Below the pieces are notes generated by a model, which saw only the letters and a program-made list of their open reading frames with translations, was not told the origin of the DNA and made no database searches. 64,000 nt of DNA. Origin: Cephalotus follicularis. Its lineage: Eukaryota > Streptophyta > Magnoliopsida > Oxalidales > Cephalotaceae. Below, in pieces: positions 33,690 through 44,998 of this stretch (position 1 is its first letter; each line of letters begins with the position of its first letter). Location: assembly GCA_001972305.1 (NCBI GenBank), contig BDDD01000061.1:675541-739540 (forward strand), given 5' to 3'. The position numbers and the translations under genes are program-made.

Positions 33690-34841
33690 ATGGACCTACG
33701 AAGAGGAAGAAAGGGAAGGCGTAGAGCCGATGAAGGGATCAATGCACCGCCGGTACCTGGAAATGACCCGGTAGTGAACGAAGGAGTGGATATACCTCCA
33801 GCGCATGACGAGAGGAGTCACTTTGACCACATGGCTGATCTCTGTCAACAACAGATGCAAGCTAATGCGGCGAACATGGAACAGATTCGGCAAATGTACG
33901 AGGCTAACCGGACTTATCATCAGTCTCCCGAAGCTTATCATACCGGTGGATTTGGCCGAGATCTGGAGCGGTTCATGAGACAGAATCCTCCAAAATTCAA
34001 CGGTGAACTGAATGCTAATGTGGCTGAGCAGTGGATTAGAGATTTGGAGAAGATATTTGCTGCCCTGGAATGTACTGATGAACAGAAGCTCAACTTTGTT
34101 GTATATCACTTTTGGGGCGAGGCTACTTACTGGTGGGAAAGGACTGAAGCAAAATGGGAATCTCGTGGATTTTACCGGACTTGGGACAGATTTCAGTCTG
34201 AGTTCCTTGAGGCTTATGTACCACAGATAGAGCGTGACCGGAGGGGGCCAGAATTGATGGAGTTACGTCAAGGAGACATGACGGTAGCTCAGTACCAGAC
34301 CAGATTTATGGAGCTAGTGAGGCACACACCTTATCTTGTGGAGGGTGAATCATGGATGATCCGAAGGTTTCTCAAAGGCCTTCGATATGACATTATATCA
34401 AAACTGTTACTACTGCTACTGACTTCTTTTGTAGATGTTACGGAAAGAGCGATGGTTTTGGAAGCCGATGCCAATGAAAGGAGAGTAGAACGGAGTCGTG
34501 CTAATCAATCGAGGGCCGCACAATCACAAGGGCAAGGAAGTAACAATCCTGCTAAATCAGCAAAGTGTGGTAACCGAGGGCAAGGAGGTTCTCGACGCAG
34601 TAATTCACGATCAAGGACTCCTAGCCGAAACAGTCAACAGAACTCAGGAGGATGTACGTTTTTTGGTCGTCAGAACCATGATGAGAATGAATGCTGGAAG
34701 AAGATGGGAAAGTGCTTGAGATGTGGCTCACAAGATCACATGCTGAACAATTGCCCAATGATGAGGGATCAATCACGCGGCCAATAGGGAAGTGCTGGTG
34801 CTAGTGGTAGTGTTGCGGCTACTCAACTGCAGAAGGATACT
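33690..34841 (+). pseudogene. gag: gypsy-2 gag (one nonsense codon)
   Basis: Start 33690 (basic 'MDLRRGRKGRRR') is chosen because it matches gypsy-1; the longer open frame from 33579 would include the primer site. Gag core at residues ~90-260 with 'FMRQNPPKFNGELNA', 'EQWIRDLEKIFAALECTDEQK', 'GDMTVAQYQTRFMELVRHTPY'. First zinc knuckle is broken (CTFF...H...C, second Cys to Phe); the second is intact (CLRCGSQDHMLNNC). TAG 34785 stands where gypsy-1 has CAG. It continues in frame into pol. Confidence 0.88.
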
Positions 34842-36731
34842 GGGAAAGGGATAGTGAAAGGTAGGGTCTACACCTTATCTAAAGATGATGTACTAGAATC
34901 TACTACTGTTGTGGGAGGTACTATATATATATCTGGCATACTAGCTCATGTATTGATTGACCCTGGTGCGACACATTCCTTCATTGCATCTGAATTTGCT
35001 CGCAATTTGCATGGTATTACTTCTAGACTACCTTATGTATTGAAGGTGAGTACTCCTGCGGGTACTTGTCTTCTATCTGATACTGTTATGAAAGATTGTG
35101 AGATCATGGTAGCTGGGATTCAGTTATATGCTGACTTGATAGTGTTACCTATCCGAGATTTTGATGTAATCTTGGGGATGGACTGGTTGTACGCTCATCA
35201 TGCTTATGTTGATTGCTACAACAAGATGATGACATTTTACCTTCATGATGGGACTGAGTGCAAGTTTATCGGGGAGAAGAATGTTTCTGCTCTGATTATT
35301 TCATATACTCGAGCACAGAAGAATCTCAAGCAAGGATGTGAAGGCAATTTGGCGTATGTGATTGATCATACAAAAGGTACGCCTAGTATTGAACAAGTGC
35401 CTGTTGTATGTGAATTTCCTGATGTGTTTCCAGATGAACTCGCTTCATTGCCACCAAAGAGGGATATAGAGTTCAGTATTGATCTGTTACCTGGAACTGC
35501 TCCTATATCCAGAGCACCGTACCGAATGGCTCCTGCCGAACTGAAGGAGTTGAAGGTTCAACTGCAAGATTATCTTGATAAGGGCGTTATCAGACCGAGT
35601 GTATCACTGTGGGGAGCACTGGTTTTGTTTGTGAAAAAGAAGGATGGATCGATGCGGCTATGCATTGACTACAGGCTGCTAAATCAAGTAACAGTGAAGA
35701 ACAAGTATCCTCTGCCACATATTGAGGAGTTGTTTGACCAATTGCAAGGTCCAACTGTATTCTCCAAACTTGACCTGAGGACAAGTTACCATCAGCTGAG
35801 GATCAGAGAGGGTGATGTGGAGAAGACCGTATTTCGAACCATATATGGGCATTATGAATTTCTGATCCTGCCGTTTAGTTTGACAAATGCTCCTGCAGCC
35901 TTTATGTGTCTGATGAACAAAGTGTTCCAACCCTATCTTGATCAGTTTGTTGGTATATTCCTGAATGACATCCTGATTTATTCGAAGAGCATTGAGGGAC
36001 ACATGCAGCACTTGAGAATTGTATTGCAGACACTACGGATGGAACAGCTATACGCCAAATTCAACAAGTGCGAGTTTTGGCTAGACCATGTGACTTTCCT
36101 AGGTCACATAGTGTCGAGTGAAGGATTGTCAGTGGATCCTTCAAAGATAGAGAGTATTGTTGATTGGCCCCAACCGAGAAACGTTACTGAGGTTCGTAGT
36201 TTCTTGGGACTGGCTGGCTACTACCGAAGGTTCATCAAAGGATTTTCGAAACTTGCTGCACCTTTGACACAGTTGACTCAGAAGAAGTCAAGTTTTGTGT
36301 GGGATGATTCCTGTGAGGAAAGTTTCCAAGAGTTGAAGAGTCGGTTGATTTCGGCTCCAGTGTTGGCATTACCTGAGGTTAATGAGGGTTTCACCATCTA
36401 TACTGATGCTTCTGAGAAAGGATTGGGATGCGTTCTTATGCAACATGGCAAGGTGATTGCGTACCCGTCAAGGAAGTTAAAGCCGTACGAGGAAAATTAT
36501 CCCGTACACGATCTGGAATTGGCAGCCATAGTGTTTGCTTTGCAGAAATGGAGGCACTACCTCTATGGTGCTCAGTTTGAGATCTTTACTGACCATAACA
36601 GTTTGAAGTATTTGTAATCCCAGAAGGAGCTCAACATGAGACAGAGGCGATGGGTGGAATTCTTTAATGACTACAACTGCAATATTCAATACCACCCAAG
36701 AAAGGCGAATGTGGTGGCTGATGCACTAAGT
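34842..36731 (+). pseudogene. pol: gypsy-2 pol: protease, RT, RNase H (broken)
   Basis: In frame with gag. Protease ~34910-35215 ('[10 protein letters not shown]', 'ILGMDWL'). RT ~35410-36130 with 'LCIDYRLLN' and a catalytic box FLND instead of FLDD, so one metal-binding Asp is lost; 'RTSYHQL' and 'LPFSLTNAP' also replace conserved Gly by Ser. RNase H ~36390-36725 ('[13 protein letters not shown]', '[12 protein letters not shown]', 'TDHNSLKYL', 'NVVADALS'). TAA at 36615 breaks RNase H. At 36731/36732 RNase H joins the middle of integrase in frame. Confidence 0.88.
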
Positions 36732-37598
36732 ATTGTTTGTGACCGAGATGCTAGATTTACTTCAAGGTTCTGGAAGAAGTTCCAAGCAGCAATGGGAACA
36801 ACCTTGAACTTTAGCACTGCATTCCACCCATAGACCGATGGACAGTCGGAGCGTACTATTTAGACTCTGGAGGATATGCTACGGGCTTGCATGATTGATT
36901 TTCCTAGGAGTTGGGAGGATCATCTAGCACTGATTGAGTTCTCCTACAACAACAGTTTTCACACTAGCATTGGAATGGCTCCCTATGAAGCTTTGTATGG
37001 GAGAAAATGCAGATCACCTATTTGCTGGGATGAGGTAGGTGAGAGACAAGTGCTTGGACCGGACTTGGTACAAGAGACCACTGATAAAGTGGAAATGATC
37101 AAGAAGAGACTGCTAGCTGCACAAAGTCGGCAGAAGAGTTACGCCGATAGCAAGAGAAGAAAGCTAGAGTTTGAGAAGGGGGATCATGTTTTCCTGATGA
37201 TCTCGCCTTTGAAGGGGATACACCGTTTTGCCCTCAAAGGGAAGTTGGCTCCAAGGTATATTGGACCTTACGAGATACTGGAGAGAGTGGGGGAGGTAGC
37301 ATATCAGATTGCTCTACCGCCTAGTTTGTCGGATGTGCATAGCGTATTTCATGTTTCGATGTTACGGAAATATGTACCCGACCCATCTCACATTTTGAGC
37401 TACGACCCTGGATTCATTAGCCGTAGATTGACTTATGAGGAAAGGCCGACAAGGATAGTAGATCAGATGGAAAAGGTACTCAGGAACAAGACCATTCCTA
37501 TGGTAAAAGTGCTGTGGCGTTTTCACGGAGCGGAGGAAGCTACGTGGAAGTGTGAGGACGAAATGATAGAGACATTTCCCCACTTGTTTGGCATGTAA
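36732..37598 (+). pseudogene. pol: gypsy-2 integrase C-terminal half with chromodomain-type tail
   Basis: Starts inside the catalytic core at '[12 protein letters not shown]' (second Asp); the HHCC zinc domain and first catalytic Asp were deleted in frame. TAG codons at 36831 and 36861 stand where gypsy-3 has CAG. The E of the DDE triad is in 'GQSERTI', between them. Then 'SFHTSIGMAPYEALYGRKCRSP', the C-terminal DNA-binding region, and a chromodomain-like tail ('NKTIPMVKVLWRFHGAEEATWKCEDEM'). Not active as integrase. Confidence 0.87.
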
Positions 37599-37626
37599 GG
37601 ACTAAATTCGAGGACGAATTTTCTTT

Positions 37627-37639
37627 AAGGATGGGGGAA
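37627..37639 (+). promoter_or_regulatory. Polypurine tract (gypsy-2)
   Basis: AAGGATGGGGGAA directly before the 3' LTR start (37640). Confidence 0.75.
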
Positions 37640-37784
37640 TGTAATAACCGCAATTTCAATTCATGTATTTTGTACCCATCAATGAATAGAATGTCCTTTT
37701 GAGATGTTACATTGGTTACCTTTTTAATCGAATAAAGTTGGAATAAAATTCTTAAATGGAAAAAAAATAAAGAAATAATTTCTG

Positions 37785-37965
37785 GTGTTAAACCGCCGAC
37801 GCCTAAAGTCACACCGTCGACGCTTTAAGCCATGACACGTGCACAATACGCACAGTTGAAGGCTGAGATTAGGCGCTCACCGTCGACTTTTAAACGCCCA
37901 GAATCGACACTTAAAGACGTATAAGCGTCGACGCCCACGATGTAACCGGCGACGCTTTAGACTTG
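37785..37965. repeat. GTCGAC palindrome array, type I (gypsy-2 3' LTR, first)
   Basis: Same array as 31205-31385 with a few substitutions (e.g. ACCGTCGACGCTTTA where the 5' LTR has ACCGCCGACGCTTTA). It lies 45 bp upstream of the nested solo LTR. Confidence 0.82.
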
Positions 37966-39374
37966 TTCTGGCGCAAGAACATGTGTCATTGGAGTGAAAT
38001 GACAGAGTTAAAATGTAACGCCCCGAATTTCATAAATAATTATGATGAAATTGGTGCGTGTACGATCGTAATAAAATCGATAGAGCCCGGAGTAATAAAA
38101 AGGCATTACGCATTTAAGTCGTAATCGTGTTAGCTAAGACGGCTAATAAAACCTATTTTAATGCGCGACAATAAAGCCCGAATGCTCGCAATATTATTGC
38201 GATTATTTTGGTGGTCGTTTGGATAAATTATGTCGCGTTTCGCGGAAAAATCGGGACCCGTACCTTAGTATTTTATCAGAAAATACTAAGGAGGAAGCAA
38301 AGAATAAAGGAAGGGAGAGACCACACACGGGCGCATCACGCGCCCCTGCAAGAAAAGAACTACAGGCGCACAAAGTGCCTGCACCTGGGAGAGATAGCGA
38401 GAGAGAGTGGGAGAGAGACAGGAGCAGAGGGAGAGAGGCGACGCCGGAGCCAGCCACTGGACCGGGAGAGCGCGGCGGTCAACCCAGGCACGCCACCGAC
38501 CGGTAAGCTCTTCCCCCTTCTTCTTTCTCTTCTCTTTTTCTTCTCCTCGGACGTCACTGTGCGCGCCTCTTCCCGGCGTTTCCCGGCGCCGTTAGCGTCG
38601 CGGGTGGCCTGGGTTTTGGTGTAGATGGCTAGCTCTTGCCATTTTGACCATTGGTGAGGCGTGATTCGGCCGGAAACGGCCGGAATCAGTTGAATGAGTC
38701 GAATCACTGCCGCCTTGGACCGCGCGTTTAGCGCCAAGTCTCGGCAAGTCATGGGCGTTAACGCGTATAACTGGTGATTGTGTGGCGTTTTTGGGTGGTG
38801 ATCGGACCGTTGGAGGTCCGGCGAGTTGACTCAGTGAGTCGCAACTCACTGCCGGCCATGGCGCAGCGTTCGGTGCTGATTCCTGGTGAGTCTTGACCGG
38901 TTTTGAGTAGACCGTTCAATGTGGAACCCGTTGATGGGTGTTTCACCGCCTGGTTGTGTCGGTTGGAATCCGGTCGGCGTTTCGGCGACGGAAATGTGTT
39001 GTATGTGCAGTGTGTAAGCGGCAATTGGATTTTGCAGTGAGGAACTGATCAATTGGCAAGAACCGGCTTCGGTTCAACGGTTATCGAAAAGGTTCGGGAA
39101 TTGAACGTGCAGCTCGACTGTACGGTTGTTACTGCTGTAACAGGTAGGGGAAGCTATACATGCAAGTTTGAGTTCAATAATATTGTAATGCCATTGATGA
39201 AATGCATGGTTTGCGCATTGTGAATAGTGTGACTGTGTTAGGGTTGCTATGAATAGTTAACCTGTCCTGTATATTGTGTTTTGCGATGATTGCGAATTGA
39301 ATGACATGTGTGGTATGCTTTGAACTCGTTTGGTTTCAAGACGTGTTGAAGGAACCGTGTTTTGGTTCGCTTAA

Positions 39375-39655
39375 CCGTCGACGCTTAGGAAAGAAGCATC
39401 GACGCTATGGATTGTCATACGGAGAATGAGTCCCGATTCGCGAGAAACGTCAACTCTTACGAAAAACGTCGACGTCATGATTCGTTGTATGTGAGGATGG
39501 ACAGGTGTGCCGTTGACGCCTGAGGTTCCTACCTCAGAGCATCGACGCCAAAGGGATGAGACATTGACGCGTAAAGTTCTGGTTGAAAGCGTTGACACTA
39601 GGAGTTAAGCGGCGACGCTTAAGTGACTGGGTTGAACATTAACGCCTATATGGTG
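39375..39655. repeat. GTCGAC palindrome array, type I (solo LTR)
   Basis: About eleven copies, e.g. ACCGTCGACGCTTAG (39376), AAGCATCGACGCTA, AACGTCAACTCTTA, AACGTCGACGTCA, GCCGTTGACGCC, AGCATCGACGCCAA, AGCGTTGACACTAG, AAGCGGCGACGCTTAA. It is longer than the LARD-like counterpart. Confidence 0.82.
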
Positions 39656-40064
39656 CATGTGACGCGAATAGAGCCCGTTTGCATTATTGAGCATATGTTT
39701 GCATTGCATATAATTGTTGATTGGGCTGTCACCTGTTTTCTAAAATGTTGTTCATTTTAGAAGTGTATAAATGGTTTATCAAATCATTGTTATATGGAAA
39801 TGTATATTTTCCAAAAGGATTGTGAAAGTGGTTTTAAGGGATTTAGAAACTGTTATACGAAAACGAGTATTTTCGTGTATTCGAACATGGTTCGAATGAC
39901 TGGTTTTACATTTTAAAATGTATTGTTTTTGAGTATTTTACTATACCTTGAAACTACTTCAAAACGATTGTAAATGGATTGTTATCGATATTGAGCAAAT
40001 ATATATGTTTTTCAAGTGTTTATATTTATAAATTACTTGGAATGGAATGAGAAACTTGTGATGA

Positions 40065-40805
40065 CTACTAAGCCCTGTTGGGTAAGTAGCCAAGACTGTG
40101 AAATGTTTTAAAAGGACCGATGTACATTTGGAAATGTATTGTTTATGAGTCTTATATTTGTTAATAATTACTTGTAATGGATTGATTGATTGTGTTTGGC
40201 TGCTAAGCTCTGTTGAGTAAGTAGTCAGGAACTCCACTACTAAGCTCTGTTGAGTAAGTAGCCAGAGATTCCATCTATGGTAGCTACTAAGCTCTGTTGA
40301 GTAAGTAGCTAGGGTTTCCCATGCAATGGTTACTAAGCTCTGTTGAGTAAGTAGCCAGGGACTCCCTTTTGGGTTACTAAGCTCTGTTGAGTAAGTAGCC
40401 AGGGACTCCCTTTTGGGTTACTAAGCTCTGTTGAGTAAGTAGCCAGGAACTCCACTGCTAAGCTTTGTTGAGTAAGTAGCCAGAGATTCCATATACAGAA
40501 GCTACTAAGCTCTGTTGAGTAAGTAGCTTGGGTTTCCCATCCAATGGTTACTAAGCTCTGTTGAGTAAGTAGTCAGGGACTCCCTTTTGGTTACTAAGCA
40601 CTGTTGTGTAAGTAACCAGTTACTAAGCACTATTGTGTAAGCAACTTGAATTGGATTGTTTGTCCGATGTGACATGATTGATGTATTGTTTGTCCGATGT
40701 GACTGATTGACTGTTGTGGCGGTTACTAAACGCAGAGCGGAAGTAGCTGGGTTGCTAAACACAGTGTGGAAGTGACCAGGTGCTAAACATAGAGTGGAAG
40801 CATCC
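40065..40805 (+). repeat. Tandem hairpin array with covarying stems (solo LTR)
   Basis: Fifteen units, mostly 36-47 bp apart: starts near 40065, 40198, 40237, 40280, 40328, 40372, 40416, 40456, 40500, 40547, 40590, 40617, 40719, 40750, 40778. Inner stem pairs: CCC/GGG (40065), CTC/GAG (majority), CAC/GTG (40590, 40617, 40750), CGC/GCG (40719), CAT/GTG (40778). Outer arms: TAGCTACT/AGTAGCTA (40280), AAGCTACT/AGTAGCTT (40500), GGTTACT/AGTAACC (40590). Two adjacent units (40372, 40416) are near-identical, indicating recent local duplication. Confidence 0.85.
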
Positions 40806-42384
40806 CCGCATAGAGTGTTATCCGTGGTGACATGATTGATTGACCGTATTGGTTTGTTTGTCCGCTGTTACATGTATTACTGGATTGTTGGCCCGTTGAG
40901 GCATAACTGATGGTTTGTTCGGTCCTTTAAGGACATGATTGTGACTGGTCTGCTGAGGACATGACCGTGATTGTGTTGGTGTAGCCCTAACGGGTTGCAC
41001 ATGTACTGTGAATATGTATATATAGATACATATATGTATATACTGTTATATATACTGTACTGCATCTCTGTGCATTCATACATGGCATGCATTATCATTG
41101 AAACCGAACTGTATTTATACTTAGCCGAGTGAGGACAAAGGCTAACCCCCTACAATTGCAGATTGATTTTAGGTTGATGCAGCGGATTGTTACCGTTGAG
41201 CTCCATGGAGCGAATGGAGTTTTATGTTGTTTTTACTTTTGAGAAATGTTAATGGATCATTGTAATAAATGAATCGATGTATTAATGGATATTGTTCATG
41301 CTCCGTTTGAGGGCAGTTAACTTTGATGATGTTTATTGTTGTAGCATGTAGTATGGGATGCATGTTACGTTATAATTCGGCTTATATTTAAATGCTTCCG
41401 CAAGTTGTTTATGGATATGGAAAGTTTTAAATTTATGGTAAATTACATAAGCCGGATTTACATGTTGATTGCCACCACTATATATGTTGTTTGTGAAACG
41501 GGGTGTGACATAAAATGATTGGAGTATGGGCATGTGTCCATAGACGTGTTGGCCATGCAAAAGAGGCCTTACCATCTGTTGATAGTGCTAGACTAAGAGC
41601 CTTTCATGTCCCTTTCCACCTGCACAACCTGAAAAATTAGAGAAGAGTAAAATAGATGATGCATGCATGTGAGAGAGAGAAGAGTACAATAAAAGTTAAA
41701 CCAGCTGGGGAAATGAAAGACTCAAATTGAGTACTTATATCAGCTGATACCTGAGCTATTAGGAGTTGGAAAACACTGAGGGAGAGCAGGACTAACTGGA
41801 CAGTTGCTGGAAACGCTAGAAGTGTTAATGCTTGAAGGGTTCAAGTGGTTGAAGCTTTGATTCAAGGTAAGTTACAATTCGAAGCTCACTTACTGTGGTT
41901 AAGATGGTTAGGTAAACATGTTGATATCCTTGATATACCTACTGTTGAACATGCAAATCAGTAGATGGATGGTAAAAGTTAATTGAAAAATGAAGAAGTC
42001 ATTTAAATGGGATTAGTGACATTTGAGGTCCTAGTAATCCTTTTGATTCAACTAGATAATGATTATAGCAACTGGCCGTATATACATACTGATTTCGTAT
42101 ATATGTTTATCTTCTGTGGAAATGCAAAAACGTAGACTGGAAACTACTGGGGATTAAAGGATTGAAAGGAGGGTGAAGAGCATTGGACAAAAGTGAGAAA
42201 TCAATTCCAAAATTGACTTGGGATAGCACTTGAGGTAGGGGATTTTGACATGTTTTTGACTCTATGACATGTATAATATGTTGCGATGGTCAATACTTGA
42301 TTGCATGTAGAATTGAACTGAATTGGGTTGATTGTATGTATTCCCCTGTTTTGAAATTGCTCCTGGAATTCGTATGAATACCAG

Positions 42385-42530
42385 AAGCGCCGACGCTTAC
42401 ACAAACATTGTCGACGCTTTGGTACGAGAATGGCATATTAAAGCCTAGAAGGTCGACGCTCAAGTGTGTAGTGTCAACGCTTAGGCTCAAACCGTCGACG
42501 CTTACACAGAAACTGTCAACGCTTTAGAAT
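42385..42530. repeat. GTCGAC palindrome array, type I (gypsy-2 3' LTR, second)
   Basis: Counterpart of 32305-32445 (AAGCGCCGACGCTTA, ATTGTCGACGCTTTG, AGGTCGACGCTCAA, ACCGTCGACGCTTA and others). Several copies are closer to the palindromic consensus here than in the 5' LTR. Confidence 0.82.
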
Positions 42531-42703
42531 AGTAGGAATAGAATTCTTAGGATCGATCGGTTGATTTAATTGTGGGGGTAATGACCCCTGATTTGCTATA
42601 TTGTAGCTATTATCACTGTTATTCAATGAATTTTATACTGTTATGAATACATATTCAAGGATTTTACCCACCTAATGCTTTAAGCATAAATAATGGTTTT
42701 TAA

Positions 42704-43651
42704 AGCTAAACCTCTCACAAGGTTGGATATTACAAGATATAATTGCTCAATTCAGTGAAAACAAGAAAATAGCTTAAAGTGTGAAGAGAAAGCTTTTTGA
42801 ATGAACTTTGAATTTGATTTGATCTTTGTATGTTTGTTTTGCTTGATCTTTGTATGTATGATTTTCTCCACTTGTCCTCTGAGGTTTCAGTCTTCCTTTT
42901 ATAACCATAAAAGGTTTGTAGTCGTTGCATGAATTATGGAAGCTTTTGATTAAAGAATGTGTAGTTGCAATTTTTGATTTTTGTCTCTACTGGTATAAAG
43001 ACGTCGACTTCTTTCAGAAGGCGTCGATGTCTTTGTAGCTGATAGCCGTTGTAGTGCTTGTACTAGCCGTTCCAGGTTTCCCGGGTCTTGTTCATTTAAA
43101 AAGACGTCGATGTCTTTTTAAAAGGCATCGATGTCATTTCTGGGAAATCTCCAGGTATTGAAGCTTTGAACATCACATCGACTTCTTCTGTGGGAGTCGA
43201 TGTATTTTCTGGGAAATACAGGTAGCTCTAGAAAGGCGTCGATGTCTATGGAAAGGCATCAATGTCTTTCGTACGGACGTGGATGTCTTTACTGATAAGC
43301 GTCGATGTCATCACTCGAAAATGTCCTGTAACTTTGGCACCTAAAGACGTCGATGTCTTTGAGATAGGGATCGACTTATTTCGTACGGACGTCAATGTCT
43401 TTGCCTTTAGAAGTCGATGTCTTCATGTGAATTTGACCTGTAACTTCTGGCATGAAAGGCGTCGATGTCTTTTAGAAAGGGATCGACTTCTTTCGTACGG
43501 ATGTCGATGTTATTCCTTGAAAGTCGATGTCTTCTTCTGCATATGGTATTTTTGCTTTGGTATTGATCTTGTAATTTCATGCACATCAAGTAGACTTGTT
43601 AAATGCAAATATGTTATCATCAAAACAAGGATTGAGACTAAATCGTCAACA
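42704..43651 (-). mobile_element. Copia-type LTR fragment replacing part of gypsy-2 3' LTR
   Basis: 948 bp where the 5' LTR has an unrelated 537 bp. The right end, read on the minus strand, begins TGTTGACGATTTAGTCTC and continues with the 'ttgttttgatgataac' phrase common at plant copia LTR starts. The left end is not a clean LTR terminus and no target duplication is seen, so insertion was followed by deletion of flanking LTR. It carries a type-III palindrome array (43000-43535). The 143-aa plus-strand ORF here is an array artefact. Confidence 0.6.
43000..43535. repeat. GTCGATGTC palindrome array, type III (copia LTR fragment)
   Basis: About 18 copies of (A)AGACGTCGATGTCTTT-like words, often in pairs ~25 bp apart then a ~30-50-bp spacer. 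Examples: AAAGACGTCGATGTCTTTTT near 43100, AAGGCATCGATGTCATTT, AAGGCGTCGATGTCTTTT near 43456. 'gacgtcgatgtc' is a near-perfect palindrome. Intermediate forms link it to type I. Confidence 0.85.
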
Positions 43652-44084
43652 TATGTCATTCTTTTAAACTGTCATGCATATTTACATTTATAGAATCAGT
43701 TGCATGCTTTATCTTCCTACTTAGCCAAGTGAGGGCAACGACTAACCCCTACAATTTCAGATTAAGCGAAGGGCGTTCGAAAGGTACTGCTGAAGCTTTT
43801 CGAGAGCTTCTTTCTGCTTAAGGTTGTTACTTTATGTACTGTATTGTAATGAACGGTTCATACCCCGTTACTGTTGTATCTTCCTTATGTATAAGGATCA
43901 TTGTTGTATTGTACCTATGCGTAGTATGGGCTGCGTGCGGATGACTTATATTTTATAATCCAGATATGAATGCTTCCGCTTATGTTATTGAATTGTTAAT
44001 GGAGAATGCTGGATTATATTTATTTCTGATATCACCACACATGCTTGTCCTTAACGTAACTGAATAACGGGGTGTGACAAGCAA

Positions 44085-44998
44085 AGCGTTGGGGCTTAAG
44101 CTTTAACAGTCGACGCCTTATGTTTTTCAAAGGAAAAAGCATTGGCGTCTAAGCTTAACGTCGATGCCTAGATTAAAGCGGTGCGCTTAAGGAAATGCCT
44201 TAACTGTCGACGCCTAAAATAAACTGTTGACGCTTAGGCGTTAAGCGGCGATGCCTAGCCCAAAAAGCGTTGACGCTTAACGCCCTGCTTAGCCAAAACC
44301 CACTGTTTTGTACGGTTTTCCATTCCAAATGGTTTTAACTCGAAAGGATTTCCATAGGAAGCCTCCCTAAGGCCTTGTAGTTTATGAAAATCCTATGTGA
44401 TTACTAAAGTAACACTTTTAATGATTTTCCAAGGAAGGTCTAATAATGAAATTTCCAATTCCTAAATGGATTTCAAAATGACTATCAATGAATTTTGAAA
44501 TGGTTTTCAACATGGTTTTCAAAGGATTTTGAAATGGTTTCAATTGCTTTCAAAATGGTTTTCAACGGATGGTCAGGATAGTTTGATTAGGATGTCTGGA
44601 CGCAGATATCCTAGTTGAACAAACTTTCCATAAATTTGACTCTGATAGGGATCAACAAACGGTTTACAGTTAATGAGATATGGATATAGAAACGGTTTTT
44701 AAAATGGTTTTGATGGAGTGGATCCTATGTGGTCCTTTACAGGTCCCAATCCTTTAAACAAAATTACGGTTAAGGGTTACGGGTACGATATGGTTATGGT
44801 TGTTTGAGGCCTTACGGGATAACTCGTTCATAATTCTTCATTTTCGTCATGGAGGATTATGGATGCAAGCCACATATTTTATGGTTACGGTTTCCACCCT
44901 TTTGGGATGACTTGAGCAATCACAGCATTATGGAGGGATACGGTGATGGAAACGGATAAACCGAATCCGGTGCCAAAAACGGACTTAGGCATATAGGG
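44085..44998 (+). mobile_element. Outer LTR fragment, right part
   Basis: Resumes after the AGCAA duplication with the rest of a type-I array (44086-44285: AGTCGACGCC, AACGTCGATGCCTA, ACTGTCGACGCCTAA, AAGCGGCGATGCC, AAGCGTTGACGCTTAA). 44440-44575 reiterates 'atggttttcaa' words, and 44640-44960 is rich in 'aacggttt' and 'tacggt' words. No coding. It stops at 44998 against the copia LTR. Confidence 0.55.

Larger units (their letters stand above)
38014..41510 (+). mobile_element. Solo LTR, LARD-like family, nested in gypsy-2 3' LTR
   Basis: TGTAACGCCCCG (38014) to GGGGTGTGACA (41510), 3497 bp. Target duplication TAAAA at 38009-38013 and 41511-41515. The gypsy-2 5' LTR at ~31425-31445 is an unoccupied copy of the same site ('gagttaaaatgatggg'). 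Internal order matches LARD-like LTRs: 'taataaaacctattttaatgcgcgac' leader, GA-rich stretch, type-I palindrome array (39375-39655), hairpin array (40065-40805), acceptor-like block (41130-41161), U5-like phrase (41348). It is diverged from 20620-24075. Confidence 0.93.
31074..44079 (+). mobile_element. gypsy-2: chromovirus LTR retrotransposon with nested insertions
   Basis: Target duplication AGCAA at 31069-31073 and 44080-44084. 5' LTR 31074-33584, internal 33585-37639, 3' LTR 37640-44079. The 3' LTR carries a nested solo LTR (38014-41510) and a copia LTR block (42704-43651). The first 14 bases of the 5' LTR are missing; a GCAA at each breakpoint suggests microhomology deletion. Chromovirus by its iMet primer site and chromodomain-type tail, tentatively Tekay/Del-like. 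Confidence 0.88.
37640..44079 (+). mobile_element. gypsy-2 3' LTR with nested insertions
   Basis: TGTAATAACCGC (37640) to GTGTGACA (44079). Without the nested solo LTR it is 2938 bp. The 37640-38013 and 41516-42703 parts align with 31074-32619. The block 32620-33156 of the 5' LTR is replaced by copia LTR sequence (42704-43651), and alignment resumes at 43652. Confidence 0.88.

Noticed and set aside
40065..40805. CRISPR-like array of regularly spaced repeats
   Set aside because: Plant DNA in an LTR; repeats are inverted, degenerate and covarying with short similar spacers, and no cas genes. Reported instead as a hairpin array.
43262..43693. 143-aa plus-strand ORF with repeated 'DVNVF' and 'RRRCLL' phrases
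   Set aside because: Translation of the type-III palindrome array in a copia LTR fragment.
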